From Candidatus Eiseniibacteriota bacterium (lineage in GTDB: Bacteria > Eisenbacteria > RBG-16-71-46): DNA of 5,291 bases. The stretch spans positions 1 to 5,291 of the forward strand of contig CAIXRL010000801.1 in assembly GCA_903921835.1 (NCBI GenBank), given 5' to 3'. The notes under the pieces are model-generated. The model had not been told where the DNA came from and did no database searches. It saw only the letters and a program-made list of their open reading frames with translations. The stretch's first letter is position 1, and each line of letters begins with the position of its first letter. Below are positions 1-5,291 of the stretch, piece by piece. The translations under genes and the position numbers were made by a program.

Positions 1-93
1 CAACACGGTTCCGGGGTACCCACCGAAGGTGGGTCCGGCCGGCCGATCTTCTTGCTGCTGACGCACATCCCGCACTCTCGGCTGGCGGTTCAT
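1..93 (-). CDS. Start of a hypothetical protein gene, truncated by the left window edge
   Basis: An open frame begins with ATG (complement of 91-93) and stays open for all 31 visible codons to the window edge. It begins MNRQPRVRDVRQQQEDR and continues into a Gly/Pro-containing stretch (PTFGGYPGTVL). The start is supported by GGAG at 99-102, five bases before the ATG, and by its position 12 bases after the stop codon of the upstream TPR-peptidase gene, a typical operon spacing. The visible N terminus is polar and rich in Arg and Gln, with no signal peptide, so the product may be cytoplasmic or may carry a membrane segment further on. No family can be recognised from 31 residues. Codon use is slightly less GC-biased (AGA, CAA, GAA, GAT, CGT) than in the neighbouring gene, which is common near starts. 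It could still be a chance open frame in GC-rich DNA; the ribosome binding site and spacing are the main arguments in favour. Confidence 0.5.
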   Translation of the reverse strand, partial: MNRQPRVRDVRQQQEDRPAGPTFGGYPGTVL

Positions 94-98
94 GAATA

Positions 99-102
99 CT
101 CC
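99..102 (-). promoter_or_regulatory. Ribosome binding site for the gene starting at 93
   Basis: The minus strand reads GGAG at these positions, followed by five bases (TATTC) and then ATG. It lies in the 12-base gap between the TAG stop of the TPR-peptidase gene and the next ATG. This site is what decides the start of the downstream gene. Confidence 0.5.
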
Positions 103-105
103 GGG

Positions 106-2925
106 CTAGTGCGCCGCGCCCTTGAAGCTCTCCAGCAGCCGGCGCTCGACCGCCGGCTGCACGTGCACTTGCTCCCACGTGGCGAGCCCCGCTCGGTACA
201 TCCACTGCGGCGGGCTCTTGTGTGCGAGCCGCTGTTCGACGGGCGCCCAGGCTGCCTTCGCCGCGGCCGCGTTGCCCGCGCCCTGCTCGATGCCGCCCTG
301 CACGATCCGGGCGAGGTCGCACCACGAGCCCCACGCGATCGCCTGCCGCGCGTGCGCGCGCGCCGGCGCGAGCTTCCCGTCCAGCAGGTCGGCCCACGCG
401 CGCAGCGCCTCGGCGGTCGGGTTGCGCTCGTCGAGCAGGCGTGCCGCGTCCAGCTGCGCGCGCGCCTGCGCCACGCGCCCCGCGCGCAGCAGGTCGCGCG
501 CGTAGGCGCAGCGCAGGTCCGTGATCCCCGTGCGCATGCGCACGGCGTCCTCGTACTGGCGGAAGGCCTCCGCGTCCCGCCCCGCCAGGGCCAGCGCCGC
601 GGCGCGTCCCTGCTGGCCTTCGGGGTTGTCCGACTGGTAGGCGAGGACCGAATCGAACGCGGCGAGCGATGCGTCCGCGTCGCCATCCACCCATGCCAGC
701 TCTCCGAGCTCGAGATCCACGAGGTAGCGATCCTCGGTCCGCACCGCGGCGCGGTCGAGCGCGAGCCGCGTGCGCGAGGCGAGCACGCCCGCGGCCGTAT
801 GCCAGCCCGCGTCGCACAGCGCGACGCGCGCCTGCCCGCTCGCCGGGTGCGCCGCGACGGCGCGTGTCGCGAGCGAGCACGCCGCCAGGGGCTCGCCGCC
901 CAGCACCAGCGCGCGGGCGAGCGAGACCATCGCGATCTCGTTGGTCGAGTCGCGCGCGAGCGCCTTGCGGTAGAGCGGCAGCGCGTCCGGCACGCGCCCG
1001 TTCTCGATGCGGTCGTCGCCGCCCGCGGCCCACGCGATGGGGTACGACGTGCTCACGTCGGTGCGCGCCATGAATCGCTCGACGAGCCGCCGCAGCGCCG
1101 GGTCGATGCGGTCCAGACGCTCGCGCACCACCTCGCGCGGGTCGTGGGCGTCGCGCATGGGGGAGTAGAGCGCGTTGGCGCCCTCGGCGAAGTACTCGAA
1201 CACGCTGCCGCCCGCGTAGCGCGAGAGGTAGCCGTCCTTCGTGCGGTCGTCGCGTTCCTTGGCGAGCCGGTAATGCTCCTGGATGGTGCGCGAGTCGTCG
1301 GCCGGCAGCACGGCGTGCACCTGATGCGTCAGCTCGTGCAGCACGGTGTTGTAGCGGTCGAAGATGGTGCGCTCGACGTCCTCGACGCCGCTGACGGTGT
1401 GGTAGCCGCCGCAGCCGCGCACGTCGTCCCATAGGCGTGAATCGTAGCTGATGCGCTGATCGCGCAGCGTCCGCTGCGCCGGGCACTCGGACAGCAGCAT
1501 GTACATGGGCTTGATGAAGTAGGTCGCGCCGCCGTCCACCAGCACGGGCACGAACGCCTTCCACGGCGCCACCGAGAGCGCGACGCGCTTCTGGTGTCGC
1601 GGCGAAAGCGCGCGCCAGTTGGCGACGAACCGCTCGATGCCGGGCACGACCGGCATGGGCATGGCCGCGAAGCGCGCCTCGTAGCTGGCGCGGTGCACGT
1701 CCACGGCGAAGCGCCGGGCTTCGAGCGCCTTCGCGAGCACGGCGTGCGCGCGGCCGTACTCCGGGCACGCCGCGAGCGCGGCGAAGCAGCCGTCACGCGC
1801 CTCGGCGAAGCGCCCGTCCTCGAAGTCGAGCGATGCGAGGCGAATACGCGCGTCGGCCCAGCCGGGATGCGCGGCGACGATCGCGGAGTAGGCCGCCCTC
1901 GCCGCCTCGCGCATGCCCGTGCCCAGCAGCGAGTCCGCACGCGCCATGGCGCGCCGGCCGGCGGGGTCGGCGAACGCGACCGGGTAGGCCGCGAAGAGCT
2001 GCGTGTAGTTCTTGCGCGCGTAGCCGTTGCCCAGCAGGTAGTGCGCCGCGTCGTCGTAGGGCGCCAGCCGCACCGCCCATTCGGCCGCCGAGATCGACTC
2101 GTCGGTGCGCCCGAGCCGGATCAGCGTCTCGGTGAGCGCCATGAGCACCCCGGGCGAGCCGTCGGCTTCCAGCCCCTCGCGCAGCGTTGCCAGCGAGCCG
2201 TCCCAGTCGCGACGCTTCTGCTTCACCAGGGCGAGCCCCGTGAGCGCGAGCGCGCGGCGCGCGGAGGTGCTGTCGCCCCACGCCGGCGGCGCCGGTGGCG
2301 CGGGCGCGGCGGCCAGCGCGCGGGTGAAGAGCGATTCGGCTCGCGGGTAGTCCAGCATGTCGTAGGCGACGTGGCCGGCAGCGAGCAGGTCCGTGACCCG
2401 GCCCGCGTCGTCGCCCCGCGCGAGCGCGGCGCGCGTGAGCGAGTCCACGGCCGCTTCGTCGTCGCACGCGAAACGCCAGGCGTAGTCGAGCGCCCGCTCG
2501 CGCGGCAGCAGGCCACCGCGCCCGGAGAGCGTCCCGAGCAGTTCCCGCAGCGAGGCGAAGTCCTGACGCGCGAGCTGGACGCGGCCGCTCGCGGCGCGCA
2601 ATGCCCGGCCCGCTCCGGCGGCATCGGCGCGCAGCAGGCTGTCCGCGCGGTCGGGCTGGCCGGTCGCGAGCAGCAGGAGGATCGTTTCGGGGTCGGGCGG
2701 TACGCGCCCGTTCGCGGCGAGGCGCACGAGCCGCGCGCGATACAGCCGCGCCACGGGTGCGAACAGCCCGGTGTCCGGCAGCGCCACCGCGGGCGCGATC
2801 CGCACCGGAAGAACGTGCGCCACCGGCGCGTGCGCGGCGGCAGCGCGAGCGCGAACGGGCGCCAGGAGCAGGAGCGAGGACAGCACGAGCGTGGTGGTGC
2901 GTGGCCAGCGGCGGAATCGCGGCAT
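106..2925 (-). CDS. Secreted TPR protein with an embedded lethal-factor-like zinc metallopeptidase domain
   Basis: A complete 939-residue protein. Seen: residues 1-28 form a Sec-type signal peptide (Arg-rich start, hydrophobic TTLVLSSLLLLAP, then ARA before an Ala-rich mature end), so it is exported, probably to the periplasm or outside. TPR-like helical repeats occupy about 170-400, for example around 172-205, 222-256, 257-290 and 356-389, and again about 640-870 in roughly 34-residue units. Between them (about 430-620) lies a peptidase-like core with HELTH at 530-534 and EYFAE at 577-581, with Tyr570 seven residues before Glu577. Known: gluzincins bind zinc through HExxH plus a downstream Glu, and anthrax lethal factor uses HEFGH, EFFAE and a catalytic Tyr seven residues before that Glu. 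Inferred: H530, H534 and E577 bind zinc, E531 is the catalytic base, and Y570 assists. The substrate is unknown; the TPRs probably bind protein partners. The ATG start is supported by GGAG six bases upstream and by the immediate signal peptide. A gene starts 12 bases downstream, suggesting an operon. The protease assignment rests on motifs; exact family and activity are uncertain. Confidence 0.92.
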   Translation of the reverse strand: MPRFRRWPRTTTLVLSSLLLLAPVRARAAAAHAPVAHVLPVRIAPAVALPDTGLFAPVARLYRARLVRLAANGRVPPDPETILLLLATGQPDRADSLLRADAAGAGRALRAASGRVQLARQDFASLRELLGTLSGRGGLLPRERALDYAWRFACDDEAAVDSLTRAALARGDDAGRVTDLLAAGHVAYDMLDYPRAESLFTRALAAAPAPPAPPAWGDSTSARRALALTGLALVKQKRRDWDGSLATLREGLEADGSPGVLMALTETLIRLGRTDESISAAEWAVRLAPYDDAAHYLLGNGYARKNYTQLFAAYPVAFADPAGRRAMARADSLLGTGMREAARAAYSAIVAAHPGWADARIRLASLDFEDGRFAEARDGCFAALAACPEYGRAHAVLAKALEARRFAVDVHRASYEARFAAMPMPVVPGIERFVANWRALSPRHQKRVALSVAPWKAFVPVLVDGGATYFIKPMYMLLSECPAQRTLRDQRISYDSRLWDDVRGCGGYHTVSGVEDVERTIFDRYNTVLHELTHQVHAVLPADDSRTIQEHYRLAKERDDRTKDGYLSRYAGGSVFEYFAEGANALYSPMRDAHDPREVVRERLDRIDPALRRLVERFMARTDVSTSYPIAWAAGGDDRIENGRVPDALPLYRKALARDSTNEIAMVSLARALVLGGEPLAACSLATRAVAAHPASGQARVALCDAGWHTAAGVLASRTRLALDRAAVRTEDRYLVDLELGELAWVDGDADASLAAFDSVLAYQSDNPEGQQGRAAALALAGRDAEAFRQYEDAVRMRTGITDLRCAYARDLLRAGRVAQARAQLDAARLLDERNPTAEALRAWADLLDGKLAPARAHARQAIAWGSWCDLARIVQGGIEQGAGNAAAAKAAWAPVEQRLAHKSPPQWMYRAGLATWEQVHVQPAVERRLLESFKGAAH
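1066..1638 (-). other. Gluzincin-like peptidase domain within the TPR protein
   Basis: This interval encodes residues of about 430-620. The HELTH motif is at 1324-1338, the proposed third zinc ligand Glu577 at 1195-1197 and the proposed catalytic Tyr570 at 1216-1218. The distance from the second His to Glu577 is 43 residues, close to the 45 in anthrax lethal factor (His690 to Glu735). A helix-like acidic/basic segment follows (PREVVRERLDRIDPALRRLV), as in the lethal factor family where a helix follows the Glu motif. All the expected active-site residues are present, so there is no sign of a dead enzyme. Domain borders are estimates. A related family of HExxH peptidases other than M34/ATLF is possible. 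Confidence 0.6.
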
Positions 2926-2931
2926 GTGGGA

Positions 2932-2935
2932 CTCC
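2932..2935 (-). promoter_or_regulatory. Ribosome binding site for the TPR-peptidase gene
   Basis: The minus strand reads CGGAGTCCCAC then ATG; the GGAG core is six bases from the start codon. It confirms the ATG at 2923-2925, which places the signal peptide exactly at the N terminus. Confidence 0.6.
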
Positions 2936-3034
2936 GGGATCGCGAGGGTCCTGTGACGGGTGTGCGGACGCGGCGTCCTGCGCTACGCACGGGCGGGCCG
3001 GCGCGACGGAGCGGAGCCGCGACTCGCGCGTGAC

Positions 3035-3063
3035 TGTATCCGATTCAAGCCCCGCGGGTTCAA
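3035..3063 (-). promoter_or_regulatory. Weak candidate sigma-70-type promoter for the TPR-peptidase gene
   Basis: On the minus strand TTGAAC (3058-3063) is followed by exactly 17 bases and then GATACA (3035-3040). The -35 matches four of six consensus bases and the -10 three of six. TACAGT, two bases further on, matches four but with a 19-base spacer. This is the least GC-rich part of the gap and lies about 110 bases before the ATG. The match is weak, and the promoter consensus of this organism is unknown. Confidence 0.25.
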
Positions 3064-3068
3064 ACCCG
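3055..3068. repeat. 14-bp dyad overlapping the candidate -35 box
   Basis: CGGGTT and AACCCG form perfect six-base arms around a two-base centre (CA). The dyad covers the candidate -35 element at 3058-3063, the position expected of an operator. Its right part also belongs to a direct repeat: TTCAAGCCC (3044-3052) and TTCAAACCC (3059-3067) agree at eight of nine positions with a 15-base period. An adjoining palindrome, CCCGCGGG, is at 3051-3058. A role as a repressor or activator site is inference from position and symmetry only. Confidence 0.4.
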
Positions 3069-3104
3069 GACCCGTCATGAAGTGCCCGACGAGAGTGCAG
3101 CCAG

Positions 3105-3134
3105 GGCGTCCACGTGGGTGTCGGCGCCGACGCC
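3105..3134. repeat. Palindrome cluster beside the terminator hairpin
   Basis: GGCGTC (3105-3110) is complementary to GACGCC (3129-3134). Between them lie the six-base palindrome CACGTG (3111-3116) and the 12-base palindrome GTCGGCGCCGAC (3120-3131). In RNA the last could form a short hairpin just after the main terminator stem, or the outer arms could pair in its place. In DNA these could be protein binding sites. GC-rich DNA produces such palindromes by chance, so the function is unproven. Confidence 0.35.
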
Positions 3135-3167
3135 GCGGGGCGCCGGGTGCATCCCCGGCGCCCCGCG
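3134..3167 (-). terminator. Strong GC hairpin after the sorting-tail protein gene, probable terminator
   Basis: A perfect 14-bp inverted repeat (arms 3134-3147 and 3154-3167, core GGGGCGCCGGG/CCCGGCGCCCC) encloses a six-base loop, TGCATC. It begins 23 bases after the TGA stop (3191-3193) of the upstream gene, exactly where a terminator would lie. There is no T-run after the stem in the direction of transcription, so it is not a classical intrinsic terminator. In GC-rich bacteria such stems often serve as U-less terminators, Rho-assisted sites or mRNA 3'-end stabilisers, and I cannot tell which. Confidence 0.55.
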
Positions 3168-3190
3168 TGCGCACCGATGGCCGCAACCGC

Positions 3191-5291
3191 TCACTCGATC
3201 TTGACCACACGGCGCGATTCGACGACTCCGTCCGCAGCGAAACGGACGAAGTAGATCCCTGGCGATACCTGCCGATCGTCCGCGGCCGCGGACCACCGGA
3301 CCTCGTGCCGCCCGGCCGCCCAGCGCCCGGCCGCCAGCGTGCGCACGCGCGCACCGTGCAGGTCGTAAACCGCCAGTGAGACCTCGCACTCCCGCGCCAG
3401 CATGAACGTCAGTTGCGCGTCCCGCTGGAACGGGTTCGGGTACGCGGTCGCGAGTGCAGTGCGGGCAGCCGCGCCCCCGCCGGGCGCGTCCAGCGTCGCG
3501 GGGTTGACCCCGAGCGTGTACGAGCCCGCCAGCGCGAGGTCGGCACTGCCCGTCTTCCAGACTGCGACGGCGTAGTAGCCGGAGGCGGGCACGGTGACCA
3601 CGAGGTGCTCGCCCTCGCCGGCTCCCGCCGTCCACGCAAGTCCGTTGGTGAGCGTGGAGTTCTTTGTGTGGTACGCCCGCGCGCCGTCGTGGATGCTCAA
3701 CCCCCAGTCGACGGCGCCGCTCGTGTTGGCGAGCGTCAGTTCCCACGTGCCCGCGTCCAGCCAGAACTCGTGCAGCGCCACGATCGCGTCGGCCGCCAGG
3801 CTGTAGGGACCGTAGACGCCGTGCGGGTTCGTGCCGCGGAACGCGGACGTCGCGATCTGCGCCGTGTACGGCTGCGTGCCGTCCCCGGCGCGGAGCAGAC
3901 CGACGTCCAGCGTGCGGAACGCCGTCTGGTTGAAGTTCACGAGGCAGAAGTCGGACTGCCCCGGTCCCCACGTCGAGCGGACGAGGTTGGTGCGGAAGCC
4001 CGCCTGCGCACCGGCGGACACTTCGTGGAGCCGCACGTCCACGTCGGACGTGTCGCCCGGCATCACCGCGTACGCGCCCCAGTAGGCCGAGTGCCCCAGG
4101 CTGATCCACCGCAGCACGCGCAGCCCGTCGCAGTCGTACCAGATGCCGTAGGGCGAGTCCGTCAGCTCGTCCCAGCCGCCCGTGGGATCGGGAGGCGCGG
4201 AGCGCGTGAGCGTCGCGGCCGTGTTCAGCAGCGCCGGGCCCCAGACCCACTGCTCGCCCCAGCCGTTGTTGGTCTCGCTGAACTCCTCGATCGTGTTCTG
4301 CGGATCCACGCGCAGGCTGAGCGTGTGGCGGCCGCCGGAGAGGGTCTTCGCCGACGTGCCGTTGTAGGCCGTGGCAAACAGCGGGTTCGGCGGCGTGATG
4401 GTCATGCCCCACTTCGGCACGCCGTCGAGGCAGATGTGGTTGTACAGGGTGGACGACACGTCGCCGTGGCTGGCGTTCCACACGGCGAAGTTCATGTAGG
4501 TGGACGCCGCGTCGCCGTATAGCGTGTCGGGCAGCGACACGATCGTCGGCGTGCCGTCGGCCGCCGGGTGCGGCACGAGCGGCGAGTACCACCGGGTGAC
4601 CTTCCACGGCGCGAAGTCGGGGGGCGTCCGGCCGAACTCGAGCGTGATCGAGAGCGCGGCGGTGCCGTCCTTCGGATCGCGGTAGACCGCGAGGCCGTAG
4701 GAGCCGCTCTTGTCCACGTGCACGTCGAGCCTGGCGGGACCGGTGGCCGTGGACGCGGTGTCCAGCGCGGTCTCGTCGGCCAGCCCTGCCGCCTGCAGGT
4801 CGGTGTCGTACCACGCGAGGTAGACCGGCCCGCTGCCGGAGCGGATGGTCACCTTCGCCGAGTACCAGCCGGTGTCGGCAACCGCCGGATCGAACTCGCG
4901 CAGCCGCAGCATCTCGCCCGCGGGGAAGCTGATCGAGACCGAGTCGCCGTCGTTGACGTTCGAGGCGCTGACCAGCTTGCTGTAGTAGGTGCCCGTTCCG
5001 CCCGAGGTGTTGAGCACACCCACGTCCCACTGCGCCACGGCGGAGGTGTTGAGGCGGTTGTACAGCACGGCCTCGAGGCAGCCCGCGGCCCGCCGCGAGT
5101 AGGCTTTGAAGTAGCCCGCGAACCCGGTGTCGGCGGCCGCCGTGGGGAAGTGCAGGCGGCAGTCGTAGTCGTCGGCCGGGTCATCCACGCGGACCCACAT
5201 CGCGCGCCAGTACGAGCCCGAGCCGTTGGCCACCCGGAACCCGTCGCAGTTGAAGGTCTTCGTCTGCCCGGCCTCGATGTCGTCCCAGCCG
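3191..5291 (-). CDS. Large secreted/surface repeat protein with CARDB domain and T9SS-like C-terminal tail (5' end missing)
   Basis: The last 699 residues of a longer protein; the frame stays open to the right window edge. A GTG at 5231-5233 is not taken as the start, because the 19 codons before it (GWDDIEAGQTKTFNCDGFR) are homologous to an internal segment. Order of visible parts: beta-rich domain copy 1 (residues 1 to about 222); CARDB-type Ig-like domain (about 227-344), with the typical ending GGRHTLSLRVD then EEFSETNN; diverged copy 2 of the first domain (from 372); a Gly/Ala linker; and a C-terminal domain (about 611-699) with AYPNPF, VYDLHGARVRTL, GRHEVRW, SPGIYFVRF and a basic last strand. 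Known: this last pattern is the FlgD-Ig-like/T9SS type A sorting tail, cleaved on export across the outer membrane and used for surface attachment. CARDB domains are adhesion-type Ig folds in extracellular proteins. No catalytic motif is visible; an enzyme domain could lie in the missing part. A GC hairpin follows the stop. Inferred role: cell-surface or released structural, adhesive or hydrolytic protein. Confidence 0.88.
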   Translation of the reverse strand, partial: GWDDIEAGQTKTFNCDGFRVANGSGSYWRAMWVRVDDPADDYDCRLHFPTAAADTGFAGYFKAYSRRAAGCLEAVLYNRLNTSAVAQWDVGVLNTSGGTGTYYSKLVSASNVNDGDSVSISFPAGEMLRLREFDPAVADTGWYSAKVTIRSGSGPVYLAWYDTDLQAAGLADETALDTASTATGPARLDVHVDKSGSYGLAVYRDPKDGTAALSITLEFGRTPPDFAPWKVTRWYSPLVPHPAADGTPTIVSLPDTLYGDAASTYMNFAVWNASHGDVSSTLYNHICLDGVPKWGMTITPPNPLFATAYNGTSAKTLSGGRHTLSLRVDPQNTIEEFSETNNGWGEQWVWGPALLNTAATLTRSAPPDPTGGWDELTDSPYGIWYDCDGLRVLRWISLGHSAYWGAYAVMPGDTSDVDVRLHEVSAGAQAGFRTNLVRSTWGPGQSDFCLVNFNQTAFRTLDVGLLRAGDGTQPYTAQIATSAFRGTNPHGVYGPYSLAADAIVALHEFWLDAGTWELTLANTSGAVDWGLSIHDGARAYHTKNSTLTNGLAWTAGAGEGEHLVVTVPASGYYAVAVWKTGSADLALAGSYTLGVNPATLDAPGGGAAARTALATAYPNPFQRDAQLTFMLARECEVSLAVYDLHGARVRTLAAGRWAAGRHEVRWSAAADDRQVSPGIYFVRFAADGVVESRRVVKIE
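3194..3460 (-). other. C-terminal T9SS/FlgD-Ig-like sorting domain
   Basis: It encodes the last 89 residues. The signature elements appear in the usual order: AYPNPF near the start, a strand with FMLARECEVSLAVYDLHG, RVRTLAAG, GRHEVRW, then SPGIYFVRF and the terminal RRVVKIE. These match the pattern of type A sorting tails recognised by the type IX secretion system. Whether this genome encodes that system cannot be seen here; in some high-GC phyla the same fold is annotated as a FlgD Ig-like domain. Confidence 0.8.
3500..4177 (-). repeat. Copy 2 of a diverged tandem protein domain (coding repeat)
   Basis: The encoded segment starts with GWDELTDSPYGIWYDCDGLR and aligns by eye along its length with copy 1. 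Shared features are GWD(D/E), CDG(F/L)RV, YW.A, D.D.RLH, a Cys before a VLYN/VNFN strand, DVG(V/L)L, and a late strand pattern SGSYGLAVY/SGYYAVAVW. The protein copies are clearly diverged, so this is an old duplication and not a DNA-level repeat. The domain resembles the beta-sandwich, pre-peptidase C-terminal type of accessory domain in general character, but I do not recognise a named family. Confidence 0.6.
4259..4612 (-). other. CARDB-type Ig-like domain
   Basis: It encodes about 118 residues between the two copies of the repeated domain. The ending (GGRHTLSLRVDPQNTIEEFS then ETNN) matches the CARDB pattern of a final strand, a short D..N.I turn and E.NN. CARDB domains are beta-sandwich modules in bacterial and archaeal extracellular proteins. 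With a repeat period of about 371 residues, the module may be CARDB plus repeated domain, and another CARDB may precede copy 1 outside the window. Confidence 0.7.
4625..5290 (-). repeat. Copy 1 of the diverged tandem protein domain (coding repeat, possibly missing its first residues)
   Basis: The encoded segment begins GWDDIEAGQTKTFNCDGFR at the very edge of the window and ends near LSITLEFGRT. It aligns with copy 2 about 371 residues later, with GWD, CDG, YW, RLH, DVGVL and the SGSYGLAVY strand in the same order. Two cysteines, at visible residues 15 and 71, match Cys 387 and Cys 449 of copy 2, suggesting one disulfide per domain. Copy 1 has an extra Cys (DYDCRLH) where copy 2 has Val. Confidence 0.6.

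Larger units (their letters stand above)
2926..3190. other. Intergenic region between the two secreted-protein genes
   Basis: This 265-base gap separates the stop of the sorting-tail protein from the start of the TPR-peptidase gene. Read in the direction of transcription it holds a strong GC hairpin (3134-3167), a palindrome cluster (3105-3134), an AT-richer island with a dyad, direct repeat and weak promoter match (3035-3068), about 95 bases with no clear signal, and the ribosome binding site. The longer frames crossing it have no convincing start or composition, so I read it as non-coding: a terminator followed by a promoter region. Confidence 0.6.

Noticed and set aside
18..34. 7-bp hairpin (ACCCACC, 3-base loop) as a terminator for the TPR-peptidase gene
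   Set aside because: There is no T-run, and it lies inside the probable downstream coding frame that has its own ribosome binding site.
52..1434. Long plus-strand open frame opposite the TPR-peptidase gene
   Set aside because: Its translation is Arg/Ala/Val-rich with no recognisable domain, and it mirrors a well supported minus-strand gene. Long antisense frames are expected in DNA with GC-biased codons.
1594..3033. Long plus-strand open frame covering the 5' half of the TPR-peptidase gene
   Set aside because: Same reason: low-complexity Arg/Gly-rich translation, no domain, and it runs through the signal peptide region and start of the real gene.
3054..3070. GGTTCAAACCC resembling the T-arm of a tRNA
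   Set aside because: With a standard seven-base loop the five-base stem has two mismatches, and no acceptor, D or anticodon arm can be found around it on either strand.
3413..4522. Plus-strand open frame opposite the sorting-tail protein
   Set aside because: Arg/Val-rich shadow translation without any motif.
3075..5030. Long minus-strand frame overlapping the sorting-tail protein
   Set aside because: The translation is Arg/Gly/His-rich without domains, while the other minus frame shows CARDB, tandem copies and a sorting tail.
5231..5233. GTG as the start codon of the sorting-tail protein
   Set aside because: The 19 upstream in-frame codons encode GWDD...CDGFR, which matches the beginning of the second copy, and the frame is open to the edge. 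The gene therefore continues out of the window.
1..5291. CRISPR arrays, insertion sequences, integrase sites or DNA-level repeats
   Set aside because: I saw no regularly spaced direct repeats, no terminal inverted repeats and no transposase-like translation; the only long repeat is at protein level.

Overview
The window is GC-rich (roughly 70%) bacterial DNA in which every credible gene lies on the minus strand. It contains no RNA gene, mobile element or CRISPR array that I can support. The organism cannot be named from this sequence. A secreted protein ending in a type IX secretion (T9SS)/FlgD-Ig-like C-terminal tail, next to a secreted TPR-peptidase and in very GC-rich DNA, suggests an uncultured lineage such as Candidatus Eisenbacteria or another high-GC group related to the FCB bacteria. 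That placement is inference.

In transcription order (right to left): (1) 3191-5291 is the 3' part of a large secreted or surface protein whose start lies beyond the right edge. Its visible part is a beta-rich domain, a CARDB-type Ig-like domain, a second diverged copy of the first domain, and a C-terminal sorting tail. (2) 2926-3190 is the only substantial non-coding stretch. It holds a 14-bp GC hairpin just past the stop codon (probable terminator), a second palindromic cluster, and a small AT-richer island with a dyad, a direct repeat and a weak promoter match facing the next gene. (3) 106-2925 is a complete gene for a 939-residue secreted protein. TPR arrays flank a zinc-metallopeptidase (gluzincin) core with HELTH, a downstream EYFAE motif and a tyrosine seven residues before that motif. 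This is the arrangement seen in anthrax lethal-factor-type (M34/ATLF) peptidases. (4) 1-93 is probably the start of a third gene, with its own ribosome binding site and only 12 bases after the previous stop, so likely co-transcribed with the TPR-peptidase.

Genes 1 and 2 both appear to act outside the cytoplasm. The hairpin and the 265-base gap suggest separate transcription units, so a functional link between them is only a possibility. The most interesting points are the lethal-factor-like active site inside a TPR protein, the tandem domain with two conserved cysteines that I cannot assign to a named family, and the structured intergenic region.
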